64,000 nucleotides of DNA from Massariosphaeria phaeospora (Eukaryota > Ascomycota > Dothideomycetes > Pleosporales), in NCBI GenBank assembly GCA_011032825.1, contig JAADJZ010000029.1:514538-578537 (forward strand). Reading direction: 5' to 3'. A program made the translations under genes and the position numbers. The notes beneath the pieces are model-generated. The model saw nothing but the letters and a program-made list of their open reading frames with translations. It did no database searches and was not told where the DNA came from. Below, piece after piece: positions 1-11,399 of this stretch (within the stretch, counting starts at the first letter, position 1; every line of letters begins with the position of its first letter).

Positions 1-1640
1 GTTTACAATAAAGAGCTATTAGCAATAATAAACGCTTTTAAACAGTAGAAAGCACAGCTAAAAGAAGCAAGGCATTAAGTACAAGTATACTTAGATTATT
101 AGAACTTTACTAGCTTTACTACAACTAAGAAATTAAATTAACAACAAGTTAGATAGGCTGAATTTATAGCAGATTACAATATCAAGATTTACTATTGCAA
201 AAGAACTAACAACGAAGCTGCGAACGCGCTTAGTCGAAGATTAGATTTTATAAAAACTAACAAACTAGTTACGCACAACTTAGTATTACGACGGAATCTA
301 AACAAAACTTTCAAATACAACTAACTACAACTAGCTAAGATAGCTAAAGTTACTAGCATCAAAGAAAAAATGCACTAAAAATAGAGCAAAAACAACTAGC
401 AAAGATAGATAGTTACAAACAACACTTAAGCTATATAGCTTATTTAAGAATTACACGCTTTACAAGCATACAAACACTTAGAAATTAACAAAATAGTTTG
501 ACAAATTTTAAACGAGTACTTAATGCTCTATGTACAAAACATAGTTTAAAAAGCAGTAGGCAACTGTTTAGATTGTTTTAAAAACAAACTTAAAAGATAC
601 AAGCTTTACGGATTACTTTAACTGCTAGAACTACTCGCACGCTTATAGATTAGCGTTACAATAGATTTTATAGTAAAGCTTTTAAAATTGTTAAAACCTA
701 AATTAGCACGGCTATGCAACTCGATATTGGTAATTGTAAATTAATTAACTAAAGAATTACATTTCGTACTAACAGAAGAATTAATTACAGCAGAAAAAAT
801 AGCTTACGAGGTTACAAAGACACTCGTCGCTAATTACAAATTGCTAGAACAGTTTATTACTAACAGAAACAAACTGTTTACATTAAAGTTTTAGAATACG
901 TTCTTAGCCTAGTTAAGAGTTGCAAAGAAGCTATTAACTAGCTTCTACTCGCAAACAAACGGCTAGACAGAACAAACAAACTAAACGCTAGAATAGTATT
1001 TACAAATGTACACTAACAAGCTGTAAAACAACTAGATTGAACTTCTGCTAACAGCACAATTAGCATACAACAGCACGAGGTTTACGACAATAGAACACTT
1101 GCTATACTACGCAAATTACAAATATAAGCTAGTAGCTTATTAAAATTTAAAGAATATTAAAAGCATTTTGCTAGCAGCGGACAACAAGGCTTCTAGAATG
1201 CAAAAATTATACAACAAATTAAGCTAACAAATCGCTTAAAGAAACTTTACGACAGCTAAGTTAGCAAATAAAAAAAAGCTTAAAGAACTAACTTTTAAAA
1301 AGGAGAATAAAGTTTTTCTCTTACGAAAAAACCTAAAAACTAAACGACTATGCAACAAGTTAAACAACTTTCAAATAAAACCGTTTAAAATTCTAAAGGT
1401 TAAAAGACTTGTATTATTTAAACTACAGCTACTTACAAGTATGCGCATACATTTAGTTTTTTACAAATTACTTTTCAAACTAGCGCTACTAAACGCCGAA
1501 GTAGCAACTAATATCAAACTCAAAAACAAAAAGTACAAGGTTAAAGAAGTTAAAAACCTACAACAGTTTGAACGTTAGTAGAAATACTTAGTTAAATAGC
1601 AAGAATAGCTAGAAAGCTAGAATATATAGAAACTAATACA
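1..1640 (+). pseudogene. Gypsy pol relic: RNase H, integrase, chromodomain
   Basis: Reading the first 260 bases in frame 1 gives the RNase H end of a Gypsy pol: a YNKELLAI start, a TTKKLN stretch, then AEFIADYNIKIYYCK and an AANALSRR end, all typical of fungal Gypsy elements. Integrase-like sequence follows at about 600-1200, and a chromodomain-like VKEVKNLQ..KYLVKWQEQ at about 1520-1620. The frame is broken by numerous TAA and TAG codons where glutamine or tryptophan would be expected. It cannot encode a working enzyme. The order RNase H-integrase-chromodomain identifies a chromovirus-type Gypsy element. Confidence 0.8.
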
Positions 1641-2472
1641 GAATCTTACGAACTGCAAAGAACTAGTACGAAAGTACTACTAGCAAAATCTAGAAGCAAA
1701 GAATTCAAGTTTTCTAAAAAAGCAAAAAAGTTAAAAGAAAAAAAAACAAGTAGAGAAAAGTTAGTCTGTAACTAGCTTAAGTTAGTCGAAAGCGTTTTAA
1801 GTAGTAGTAGTATAGAACTATTAGTAGAAGTTGTACTCTTAGAATCGACAGCAGCGCTAGACTACGCAGCTTCTAGTTTTTTTTAGCTCTTTAATAGCAA
1901 CCTACTTATTAGCAAAACGCTAATTTCTTTTTATTTTAGCAATAGAAAGCTCTACTCGAAGAGTAGTAGCACGAGACTCTGCTGCGAACACTAGCTAAGT
2001 AGTTTAAATTCGCGCAGATAGCACTTGTTGCTTAGCTAGCAAAAGCTAATATTGCAAGTTGCAACGCTTTTGTTAAAAAGCTGCTTACTTTTTTTTTGTT
2101 AAAGCAAAACTGCAAGGCGCGCTAGACTAAAAGCATTTAGCACATTTATTTAACAAGAAATTAACTAGGCACTTTAGGTTTTTTTTAGAACAACAGCCGC
2201 AAAGAGTAGGCATTTTTAAACTAGTTTTACAAATACAAGCAACTTAATTGTAACAATAGCAAGTTAACTTAAAGCACGAATCTATAGAAAGCGAAAACTT
2301 AGGCATAGTTAAACTTAAAGACTTAAAAAAATACAAAAAGAAGCTACGACACGATAGAAATTGAAGTTAACTTACTTTTATACAAAACAGTACTTTTGAT
2401 ACAAAGCACAAAAAGAACTAGCACAGCACAGCAGAACAGCTATTAAGACAATATTCTTAAAGAAAAAAATAA

Positions 2473-2961
2473 TGTTACAAACAAAAACAATACTAGGTAT
2501 TGTAAACTAAGCAACAACGTAGAAGAGTTGTTAAAGCTTACAAGTTTGCAAAACAAAAGTACAGCAATGCGCAAAGCAGAATTATGTTAGTAGTTACGTA
2601 ATAGTAATTAGTGCGATTAGAGTTTTAGCAGACTAAGTACACTAAGCAGCGAGTGCTTAGTAAGCCTAAAGCGCTTAGCAACTAAGCACACTAAGCGGAC
2701 TAAGCAAAACGCTTTTAGCAAAGAATTATAGAACTATATAGATTAGCAGAATTTCTTTTATAGTTTAAATTTTTTGTAGTTAACTCTTTTAAGTACATTT
2801 TATACATAGATTGAATTTATAAGCAACAAATTGTTACTTTGTTATTCTATTTAAAATAGAATTGAGATTGTTTTTTTATTGTTATTAAGCTTTTCGAACA
2901 TAGAACAATCTCTTAGGCGAAATTTTCGAGTCCGATAACTCGTACCTTCGATAAAAAAACA
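2473..2961 (+). repeat. 3' LTR of Gypsy family C copy 1
   Basis: Begins TGTTACAAAC and aligns with the reverse complement of 56874-57351, including the tract with TTCTATTTAAAATAGAAT. The right boundary is uncertain by some tens of bases because similarity to the other copy fades slowly. Confidence 0.6.
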
Positions 2962-3429
2962 CTTCTAATAATAGTAAGTTAGCGTGCAGTTACAAATGTC
3001 AAACGTTAAAGCGTTTTTATGCAACTTTTAACTTTGTTTTAGTAGCTATGTACGCAACTACTATAACGCGATTTTTAAATTTAGTAATTTAAAAAGTGTC
3101 TATTTACATGTTAGCAACAAAGCTTTTAAAGTTTTAAAATTATTTAACGTTGTAGTAGTGTTGTAGAGTAAGTGCGTTAATAGAGTTAAACATTTAATAT
3201 AACTTACTACAGCTATTCTGCTATAAATCTAGCATTTTATTATGCTTAGCAACGCGCGCGCTGCGTAGTTTTTACTTGTTAACTCTTTTTTAATTTTCCT
3301 TTGTAAAGCTTTTATACGTTAATCTAAACCTACTAACTTTTGTACGCAAGTAGAAGTAGTATACTAGCTTTTATTCAAAGTACTAACTTTATATAAGCAA
3401 AGTAAAGCTGTTGCTAAAATAGTCTATTA

Positions 3430-4430
3430 CTATATTAATATTGTAGCCTAGTTTTTAGTACATTTTTTTATTATTACAAAGATATTTCTTTTTATGTACA
3501 GCAAGTTGCGTTGCTACTAATTAAAGAAGTTTTTTAAGTGCTCTACTATTTTCTAATGTACGTAATACTTAATAGGCGCTTATATTGCAAGTAGAATTTT
3601 AGATATAAGCATATTTAAATTAACGCTGTACGTAGCAGCGCTAGCGCTAAAGCTAGGTGTATAAAGCGCTAGCTACGCTTGCGTAGTTATTTACTGCACC
3701 TAAGTACTTAGTAACTGCTTCTTTAATTGCATTAAGTTTTTATTGTTAATCGCACTTGCTTTTTTTTGTTTCTAGGTTTTATTTGCAATAGCGCAATCTC
3801 TATTCTGTAGAATCGCTACACGAACGTTATTTAACAGCTTTTGTATTGTACTTTGCTTTTGCAAAACTTTACAAGCTTACATAGCAATTATATAGCTATT
3901 AACAGCGTAGTAGTTTTTAAACTAATTTAGTTAACTTTTTCTACGCTGCACTTAGCAAGTAAGTAAAAAAAATTTATAGTAAGCATTTCTACACGCTTAA
4001 TAATTTTGTATTCTCAAAGCTACGCTGCTACCTACTTGCTCTGCTACAATAACTTTTGCTAAACTATTTTTTTAAATCTAGGTAGCAGTATTTCTAACTC
4101 TAGCGCTAGGTGCTTTACTAGAAGTAAGTAGTTGAAATTGCGCCGCTAGATTGTTTATTAGAATAAAGTTAAAATCGATGTAAGTTTTTTATAAAGTTTT
4201 TTTAAAAATTAACTTTGCTAGCGCTATAAGTTTAACTTAGTTACGCTTTCGCGTATCTAACGCTAAAAGCGTTTTAACAAGCTTATTCTTTTTGTGCTGC
4301 TTTGTATAATATATAGTAGCAAGTACGCTTTTTACTTTTACGCGCCTAAGCAGCAAACTTCTTGTAGTATTGTTAATTTACTTTTACAAGTTCGTATAAC
4401 TTAGCGCGCTTAAGTTATAATCTAACTTGC
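3430..4430 (-). pseudogene. Heavily mutated relative of the second gene of the Tc1/mariner element at 37-41 kb
   Basis: Stretches 4130-4420 and about 3530-3690 align in order and orientation with 39690-39900 and about 39020-39190, which belong to the unknown second frame of the two-gene Tc1/mariner element. Shared landmarks include AAGTGCTCT, ATTAACG near a GCAGCGCT, and ATCGATGTAAGT against GTCAATGTAAGT. Divergence is greater than simple C-to-T decay, so this is a related element rather than a recent copy. Nothing in it is translatable. Hand alignment only. Confidence 0.4.
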
Positions 4431-4786
4431 TGTTAGTAGCTTTTAACACTTAGTTTTTATTTATATTGCTAAAACGAGCTCTCTAGCGCACTTTACAGCG
4501 CACTTTAATTTTAATACTACAAAATAGCAATAGCAAATTGTTAATTCGCTAAAGTAACGCAAATAGCAGAGGTGCAAATAGCGCAAGTAACAAGAAAGCG
4601 TTATTTCTCTTGCTATTTCTCTTGCTACTTTTTTTGCTACTTCTTTTGCTACTTTTGTTTTGTGTACTAACGCTTTTTACAGCGCTAGAATCGTCGTCGT
4701 CGTCGTACAAGTTGTCAAATTTTTTTTATCTTTATTTTTATTATTTTTTACAAACAAACCTCGACTTTGCGAAGCTTTGAGTGCGC

Positions 4787-4820
4787 TAGCAGCAGCAGCG
4801 GCAGCAGCAGCAGCAGCAGC
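4787..4820. repeat. AGC trinucleotide microsatellite
   Basis: About eleven AGC units, interrupted by one GGC, inside AT-rich sequence. It produces poly-alanine or poly-serine in chance ORFs on both strands, which should not be taken as genes. Confidence 0.85.
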
Positions 4821-5219
4821 GCTATCGATATCAATTAAAAAGCTAACGTTGCTAGACACTTTTTGCAAAAGCTATTTTTCGTTTAGCTGCAGTAGCTGCA
4901 AAACTTAAAACTACTTCTACTTTTTTTGTCGAAGCGAGTTCTCGCTTTGCTTAAACTAGATTTTCGGCTTGTAAGCGCGCTTGACTTTTGGCTAGCTAGC
5001 TAGCTAACTTATCTCAAGTTTACAAGCAATCTCAATACTAGATTTAAGCTTTAAATAATACGAGAAAGCATTTTACAAAAGCGTAGGTACGTTATAAATA
5101 GCTTTATTATTTTCTATAGTACTATAGTAATTTGAGTAGCGCTAGATAATTTAGATAAGTATAGCCGAAGTTTACTTAGCTTTTTCTTAACTTCTAAGAA
5201 GTAGATCTAAACTTTCGAA

Positions 5220-6120
5220 CGTTGCCTATAGCAGCTGTTTGTGCTAATAAAAGCGCGCTGCTACTAAGCGTACTGTATAGCTCAACTTCTAGTAACATTT
5301 AAAAACGCTAGACGAAGAATATAGAGTACGAAAAAAATAAAGCAATAGTAAGCACAACTTAAACGGAATAGAGCAACAACGACATAAAAGTAGCTTAGCT
5401 AAAAAACGTGTTTAATAGGTATACTAAGAACAAGAACTTTCTACGTTACCAATTACTTTTTCTAGATAGCTACTTATCTTATTATACACAAAAATTTATA
5501 AACTACTATTGTTTCTAAAGAATTTTACTTTTGTTGCTACTTTTTTATAGTACTTATACGTTGCAGCTGCTAAATGTAAGCTTTTTTTTCTCTTTTAGCA
5601 AAGCGTATAGCATAGCTTTAAAAAATTACTTAGAAAAAACACAAAAGCTACTATTTCTTAAGAAAAGCAACTTTTACTACCTATTTAAGAATGCCTAGAA
5701 TGCTTTCTTTACTATTGCCAACGTTCGAAGCTTATTTTCAACTACTAGTATTACTCTATTTAACGCTAAGCAAGTGCTTAAAAAGTTTCGCAATACAACG
5801 CCAAAGTTCTCTAAGTACTCTACTACAATTAATATAGTTAATAGAGCTTTAATTTAGTTGCTTATAAGTAAGCCTATTACTTCTAGTAGCCGTAAGGCTA
5901 AAATAGTAAAAGAAACGCTTTTTTTACTACAAGCGCAGCAAGCTATTGTAGAGTACAAAAACAATAGCTTTAAGTTTGCTTTAGAATAGAAGTAAAAAAA
6001 CTATAAAACTTCTATTAACGCTTTAGATTTTTAGATAAATAGAAAAGCTTATTAGAAAGCTTAACTTTTATTACCAAAGACAATTCGCTATGCTACTAAT
6101 TAGAGAGTACAAAGAAAAAA
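5220..6120 (+). pseudogene. pogo/Fot-like transposase C-terminal relic
   Basis: The + strand gives, at about 5700-6110, a stretch typical of the C-terminal part of fungal pogo-family transposases: an AFFTIANVRS segment, then LFNAKQVLKKFRNTTPKFS, LLQAQQAIVEYKNN and INRKAYQKAQLLLPKT. TAA/TAG codons interrupt the frame where Q or W is expected. The N-terminal helix-turn-helix and catalytic core are not recognisable upstream. No terminal inverted repeats were found. It ends just before the Copia LTR at 6137. Confidence 0.5.
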
Positions 6121-6136
6121 AAAGAAAAAGAAAAAG

Positions 6137-6300
6137 TATTACAGTTTATAGCTTTTACTCTATGAAATAGATAAAAGTACTACGCTTATCTAGAACTAGT
6201 GCTGTTTGTACTTTTGCACTTACAAATTCTATAGCTTCTAGATAATACAACTTTAGTTTAATTTTTAATTTTCTACGCACTGCTTGCACTTACTGCAACA
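6137..6300 (+). repeat. LTR of Copia copy 1
   Basis: 164 bp, from TATTACAGTTTATAGC to TTACTGCAACA, the same length as both LTRs of the complete copy. The first dinucleotide TG has become TA, as expected for C-to-T decay on the other strand. Confidence 0.75.
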
Positions 6301-7316
6301 GTTATAAGCTTAGCTACAACCTAGAATTGTTTTTACTTGCTACTGCAATTGTTACTTTACTCTAAGTTGCACGTTGCTATACTACGTCTACTACAACGCA
6401 CTTGTTACTACGTTTACCTACAACGCATATTGCTTAGGTCTTAGCTTAAATTTAATTACATACAACTATAGCTTTTACAATAGCTACTAAGTTTAACTTT
6501 GCTATAACGCGCGTTACAATTATACTAAACACGCTTAATAACTAGTTTACTTAGCTATTTATTCGCTAAGAGGTTGCTAATCGCTACGGTTTTTAGTAGT
6601 ATATTAATTTTAACGTAGCTTAAAAGCTTCTCTCTAAGCTAATAAAAGCTACTAAGCTTTAACTTATTAACTACAAAGCTAGAGCTATTAAGCTCTCTAA
6701 CTTAACTACAAACAACTAAGAGTTTTACTAATAAAAATGCAATTAATAAAAGCAACGCCGCTCTAAGTACTATACTTAAAAAAAAGCTTTAGCTAACTTA
6801 AATATAAATGTTAGCAAGACAATTGCTATACGCTACATATACTTTATTAAAAACTACAAAATACTCTACAACTAACTAGTTGCTTTTAAAAAGTTTTTTT
6901 GTTTAACTAACGCAACTCGCTGCTGCGAGCTTGCTAACAAATACAACACACTTAAAACTACTTTAAAAACTGCAAAAAAAGTTAAGCAATAGCTAACTAA
7001 CTAGGTATATATTACTACTTAAAGCAAATTAATTAAGCTGCTAAAAACTAATAGCAACTAATTTTAAAAAAACTTTCTAATTGCTTGCAAAGCGCTTAAT
7101 TAAGAATACGCTACGTTTTGCTTGCGCAAGATTTTTAAACATAAAGCGCAAGATACTACTGCTAAGATTTTATTTTTTAAAACGTACGTTGCTAAAATAA
7201 CTACATATTTACGCTGCACGAAGTTTAACTTAACTAGCTTAGTAGTATTTACTACAGAACTTAGTATTGCGCACCTAAATAAGCTTTAACTAATAAAAAG
7301 CAATTAAAGTTGTAGT
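6137..7316 (+). mobile_element. Ty1/Copia element copy 1, 5' LTR and gag portion only
   Basis: Reverse-complement match to the right-hand part of the Copia element at 23716-29393: 6137-6300 equals its LTR (164 bp), and the following kilobase aligns down to about 27900. The alignment stops at the MITE boundary at 7317, and what follows the MITE is hAT sequence, not Copia. So this copy is truncated there. It lacks the MITE present in the other copy and therefore shows the empty target site (near 6390). Confidence 0.8.
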
Positions 7317-7491
7317 TAGAGTAGTAAATAAGTATAGGTTGAGTTAAAGTTAAGTTAGCTTACGTAAAACTCTAGTGCTAACTTAACCTATACCTACGCT
7401 AAAACGTTTTAGCGTAGGTATAAGTTGAGTTAGCACAAACCTCTACAATTTTATATTTTAATATATTTTCTCTTTATAATTATAACAGCTA

Positions 7492-9335
7492 ACGTGTTTT
7501 ATTAGTAAGTCGGCTACTTTAGTGAGTTGGCTACTAAACCCTAGCGTCGCGCACGCGCAGCGACGTAGTGCAACACTACAACAAATTACTATACTATACG
7601 CAATAGAATAATATTATTTAAAAGCAGTACTACTATCTACATTCTCTATTTTTACTTTACAAGTGCAAGAATTATGCTCAATTTTGCTGCAACAGCCGCA
7701 GCGCTTCTCTGCGCGCACTTTCTTCGCAGGCGTTTCGCTGTTTTTACGACTACTACTTTTCTTTGCAGCAATTAAGTTAGATACTTTACTAACTATTAGA
7801 GTTTTTTTAACTTGTACGTATTGCCTTTTACGAGTCTTGCGCTTTGTAAGCTTTTCAATTGCGCTTCGCATACGCGCCTGTTTTTTTTGCAGCAACACTA
7901 TATTATGCGCTATCTGCTGCGCGCCTTTACTTAGCTGTCGTACCTGCTCGTTAAAAAAGCTCGCTAAGAAACTTAAGCGCTTTTGCATTCTCTGTTAAAT
8001 AAGCGTAGTCTAAGCTTCTAGCTCTTTTGCGTTGCGCAGCGTCTTCGCTTTCTATGCAGCGTCGTCGCGCTGTAGCGAAGTTAGCGTGCGCAACTTTACA
8101 TCAAGCTTCGATAACACTGCATCTAGGTTAAATAGAACTAATCTAGCGCTTTTAAACCCTGCGCGAGCGTTTTCTTTAGTAAATGTATGCTCGTAGGCAG
8201 CTTTAAAGGCTAGTAAAAAAGTTTCTTTGCTAATGTAGTAAATGTAGTTGCGCGCTAAAGCTGAAATACTATTGCTATAAAAGCGCTTTAGCAGTGCGAA
8301 GCAAGCGACGTCAAGAAGCTACAGCAAGTGCGATAAGTAAAATAGCATGCAGAAAGCAATAATTTTGTTCTCTTTGTAGTAGTCTTAGAAAGCAAGCGAG
8401 CAATAGCTTTTGTAGCTGTTAATAATAAGTAGCCTGTACGCTCTTACAGACTTTGCATGCGTATTAAAGTGTTTAAGCTAGTTAACCCTAAGATCGTTGC
8501 TTGTCTAGCTATTTAGACTAACTTAGATAACCTAGTTGCGTAGTATTTCTAGCTCAAACTAGGTAGAGATTAGAACCTTGCTAGCGAAGATAATAAAGAG
8601 TAGAATGCGCTTCTTCGTCGCGCTAACAGCTTGTATTAAAGTAGTTTATTCGCAATTGCTAAGCTGTAGTTTCTTTGCTTTCTTAGGCTTATCTAAGCTT
8701 GTTACTACGAGCTAAGACGTAATCTTGCCTATTAAGAAGCTTAATTTATCAAAGTTCTAAGTATTCTTATTAAGGATACCGTACTTCGCTTTTACCAATT
8801 GAACTAGGCTGAACTAGGGCTCAATAACTGCTAAGTCTTTGCAGGCAGCTCGCTGGCGATTGTACAAACAGCTCTATCGCGTTCGCAGCTTAGGAGTACG
8901 CTTAATAAACCTATCAACCTAGCACTTGCTAGTAGAGTTGCATCCGCGCTTTTTTAGTAGTTTATCTGCTATATCTTGTATGTGTGCCTTCAAAAGCAGT
9001 AGACCTTGTAAAAATTTGTTAAGTATACGCTGCACAATCGCCTTCTTCTTTAGTTTTGTAAAGCGCTTTGATTTCGGCTCGCAGTTGCGTTAAGAGCGTT
9101 TCCTAGCGCGTCGGTTTTAGATCGTTAATCGAGAGACTTTGTAGACTGCAGCAGCGCGCTTTTTGCTTTAAATCTGCTTAGATTGAATATTAGAGATAGC
9201 AATATATATATCGCTTTTAGTATAGGTACTTTGCGCGTTGTGTTGTTGAGACATTACGTGTTGTTGCCGCGCAGTCGCCGCGCCGGTGTTTAGTAGCCAA
9301 CTTACTAAAGTAGCCGACTTACTAATGAAACACGT
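7492..9335 (-). mobile_element. pogo/Fot-like DNA transposon, complete ends (1844 bp)
   Basis: Long terminal inverted repeats: the left end ACGTGTTTTATTAGTAAG and the reverse complement of the right end ACGTGTTTCATTAGTAAG continue with CGGCTACTTTAGT and beyond, over about 45 bp. Flanked by TA on both sides, and the uninterrupted MITE copies contain just one TA at this point, which proves the insertion. Length and structure fit the Fot1/pogo group. Moderately mutated. Confidence 0.93.
7614..9255 (-). pseudogene. pogo-family transposase (decayed)
   Basis: Read on the minus strand from about 9255. The frame shows the N-terminal helix-turn-helix (AAAVYKVSRLTI), the CENP-B-like part (LLLLKAHIQDIADKLLKKRG), and a DDE core with NFDKLSFLIGK, RLLIINSYKSHC-like and LLDVACFALLKRF segments. 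At the end lies a C-terminal CGCCSKIEHNSCTC zinc-knuckle-like stretch (near 7650-7690). Only the last 124 codons (7614-7988) are uninterrupted; upstream are TAG/TAA codons at Q or W positions. The element fills the whole space between the inverted repeats. Inactive: stops plus altered catalytic surroundings. Family assignment is firm, function lost. Confidence 0.85.
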
Positions 9336-9589
9336 TAGTTATAATAGGTTTATTAACTTAAAAGTAGTACCTATAACTCAACTTTAACCTACGCTTTAAT
9401 TACTCTAACTTAATTTTAACTTTAGATCTATGCGACTCTAACTTAACTTATACTTAACAATAAGTACTTTCTACTTATTCGCTAGCGTACTCTAGTACGA
9501 GTTGAAATAGCTTATGTATAGTTATCTATATATGTAGCTTACTCTACTTTAAGCAGTTAATTAAACGTAGTTACTTTTTTCTTTTATTC

Positions 9590-10360
9590 TCTAGTTGCAC
9601 TATTACAAAGAACTATTAAAGTGTAGCTAGATATATAATGCGACTGTTTAACTACTTGCAGCTTCGAGTAATAAAGAACTTATAGAAAGCGCTTAGCAAA
9701 ATATACTTATCGTTTAACGAATAGACTATAAAAAGTAGCAAGAAAGAGTATCTAAGTGTTGTTGCTTATTACGCTAATTCGACGAGTTGCATTAGAAATT
9801 TTCTAATTTCTTTTCTACAGCTCTTCGGCGCTTATTTAAGTAAAAAAATAGCTTTAGTTATACAAGAAACTCTTCGAAGCTTTAATATTAACTCGAAAAA
9901 AGTAGAATACTTTATTTTGGATAACGCAGGCAATAACAATACAGCAGTGGATTATTTAGCGAAAATATACGATTTTGATGTAGATTATTAGCAACTTCGC
10001 TGCAGCTCCTACACTCTTAATTTCATAAGCTAAACAATTATGTTTGAAGTAAATAAAAAAGCTTTTGAAAACGAAAAAACTTAGCATGTGCTTAAGAAAA
10101 GATTGTTGCTAGATTAGCGTAAACATAGCTTGCTAGGTGTTCTTATAGATGTTCTCTACTATATTAAAATACTTTAATAGTACGATTTGCTATATAGCTT
10201 TGTACGCAAGAAAGCAAAAGCTTAATAGAAGCTATATAAACAGATTAAGCCAATTAAGCTAGTAGTAACTAGATAGAACTCTTTTTGCTTTGCGTTTAAG
10301 CGAGCTGTTGAAAAGCTTAAGAATTTGCTTAATGCCTACATATAGTATTATATCGAGAAT
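9590..10360 (+). pseudogene. hAT transposase, first fragment
   Basis: The + strand reads RLFNYLQLRVIKNLQKAL, VEYFILDNAGNNNTAVDYLA (catalytic region of fungal hAT/restless-like transposases), and VVTR-stop-NS near 10261-10285, where the stop replaces the tryptophan of the conserved VVTRWNS motif. Stop codons are TAA/TAG. The N-terminal BED zinc finger is absent: the sequence starts abruptly after the MITE that ends at 9486. It is interrupted at 10361 by a Gypsy insertion, and the frame resumes at 16790. Confidence 0.8.
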
Positions 10361-10365
10361 ACGCG

Positions 10366-10779
10366 TGTAAAAGCTAAGCGAACTTGAAAAAGTTGTTTAT
10401 TAAGCTTAGGTTAGTTCTTAAGGAATAAGTAAGTTCGATAGACTAAAAGAAGTTGTATAGCGTTTAATACTAAGGCAGTAGCAAGCTTCGTTCTGCAAAG
10501 AGTATAGAAGTTAAAGTAAAAGTTAACTTGTAGATTGTAAAATTAAAAACAATAGCTGTAAAAGTGCGTTGTTTCTTTAGGTTTATATACTAGAAAGTGT
10601 TCTTGCTTATTCTTAAGCGCTTGCTACTAAGCAGTGCTTATTGCTAAGCGCTTACTTTTAAGCGCTTACTAATAAGCGGTTACGTAACTAAAGTTTAGTT
10701 AGCTTGCTATGTAACTCTATTAGTAGCTTATAACCTAAGCGTGTTGCGCTAAGCCTAGTTGTAATACTAGATTGTAACA
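10366..10779 (-). repeat. 3' LTR of Gypsy family A element
   Basis: 414 bp from TGTAAAAGCTAAGCG to GATTGTAACA. Matches 16355-16784 apart from transitions and about 17 bases missing in the tract rich in AAGCGCTT repeats. Confidence 0.92.
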
Positions 10780-10878
10780 TTATCTTTTTTTTTAATAATT
10801 AGTTTTTGAATTTGTAGAAGCTGCTTATTTTGTACAAGTAGCTAGAGTTACCTCGTATCTAGCTAGTAGCAACTTGCG

Positions 10879-11304
10879 ATGTTTTCGTTAACTTATCGTT
10901 GCTTTTGTCTTAGCTCTAAAATCTGTTAAGCTAATACACTTGCTAAAATTGCTTGTAATTATTGTTTTTTGCAAGGCCTAGATTGTTTTGTTATGCTAGA
11001 TTCTCGTTTAAAGTGCGCTAAGTGCACGCGTTTAGGTTAAGCGTGTGTTAATATGTTGTAAAAGTTATTAAATCGTACTCGTAAAAAGTATAGAAAGAAA
11101 GTAAATAAAAATAAAAAGTTGTTAGCAAAAGTAATAAATTGTTTGCTGCAAAATAAGAAAATTCTAAAGCAAGCAAAAAAGCAAGCGCGCAAAAAAACTT
11201 TTTGTTTTGCGTTAAAAATAGAAGCGTCGAGCGAAACTAAGCTAGCAAAGAAAATTAACTATCCTGCAGCGTTAATTAGAATAGAGTTTTTGCTTGCAAT
11301 GTAG
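10879..11304 (+). pseudogene. Extra ORF antisense to pol with a Zn2Cys6-like cysteine pattern
   Basis: Frame 1 of the + strand from ATG 10879 gives about 141 codons with in-frame TAA at 10927, 11038 and 11059. Residues encoded at 10954-11046 show cysteines spaced C-x2-C-x6-C-x9-C-x2-C-x6-C, which fits the fungal binuclear zinc cluster consensus. A very basic, lysine-rich and probably helical tail follows (last 61 codons open). It lies between the end of pol and the 3' LTR, pointing against pol. It may be an accessory retrotransposon protein or a captured regulator domain; function unknown. Stops fit C-to-T decay of Q or R codons. Confidence 0.6.
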
Positions 11305-11399
11305 GCTACAATAAGCCTAATCGATTTTTCTATTGCTAGTTATAGTGTTCTTAATAATACTATGCTAGAATCTAGTAGTAGTTTGTAAAGTTTGTATCT

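Larger units (their letters stand above)
1..2961 (+). mobile_element. Ty3/Gypsy chromovirus-like retrotransposon, family C copy 1 (5' part outside window, RIP-decayed)
   Basis: The + strand reads, through many TAA/TAG codons, as the 3' half of a Gypsy polyprotein: RNase H, integrase, then a chromodomain-like end, followed by a long terminal repeat. The same family occurs reverse-complemented at about 56874-61885; the matching segment around 1390-1560 is recognisable at about 58260-58420. Very AT-rich, with C mostly after A or G. The region 1640-2470, between the chromodomain and the LTR, stays unassigned. Confidence 0.85.
2990..5220. other. AT-rich repeat-derived sequence without intact genes
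   Basis: Dense TA steps and stop codons in all frames. Apart from the relic at 3430-4430 and the AGC microsatellite at about 4787-4820, I see no identifiable gene. Confidence 0.6.
7317..9486 (+). repeat. 324-bp MITE, copy 1, interrupted by a pogo element
   Basis: The two parts (7317-7489 and 9338-9486, plus the TA target) rejoin to 324 bp, exactly the length of the copies at 28815, 36640 and 55526. Starts TAGAGTAGTAAATAAG and ends TTATTCGCTAGC. The interrupting pogo element lies at 7492-9335 with its TA duplication at 7490-7491 and 9336-9337. The outer 11-bp flanks (AAAGTTGTAGT and GTACTCTAGTA) do not match, so no target duplication is visible. Confidence 0.85.

Noticed and set aside
4660..4908. 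ORFs on both strands with poly-alanine
   Set aside because: Created by the AGC microsatellite in AT-rich repeat sequence; no domain and no codon bias.
11119..11304. Stand-alone 61-codon gene
   Set aside because: It is the open tail of the longer decayed antisense frame starting at 10879 within a retrotransposon.
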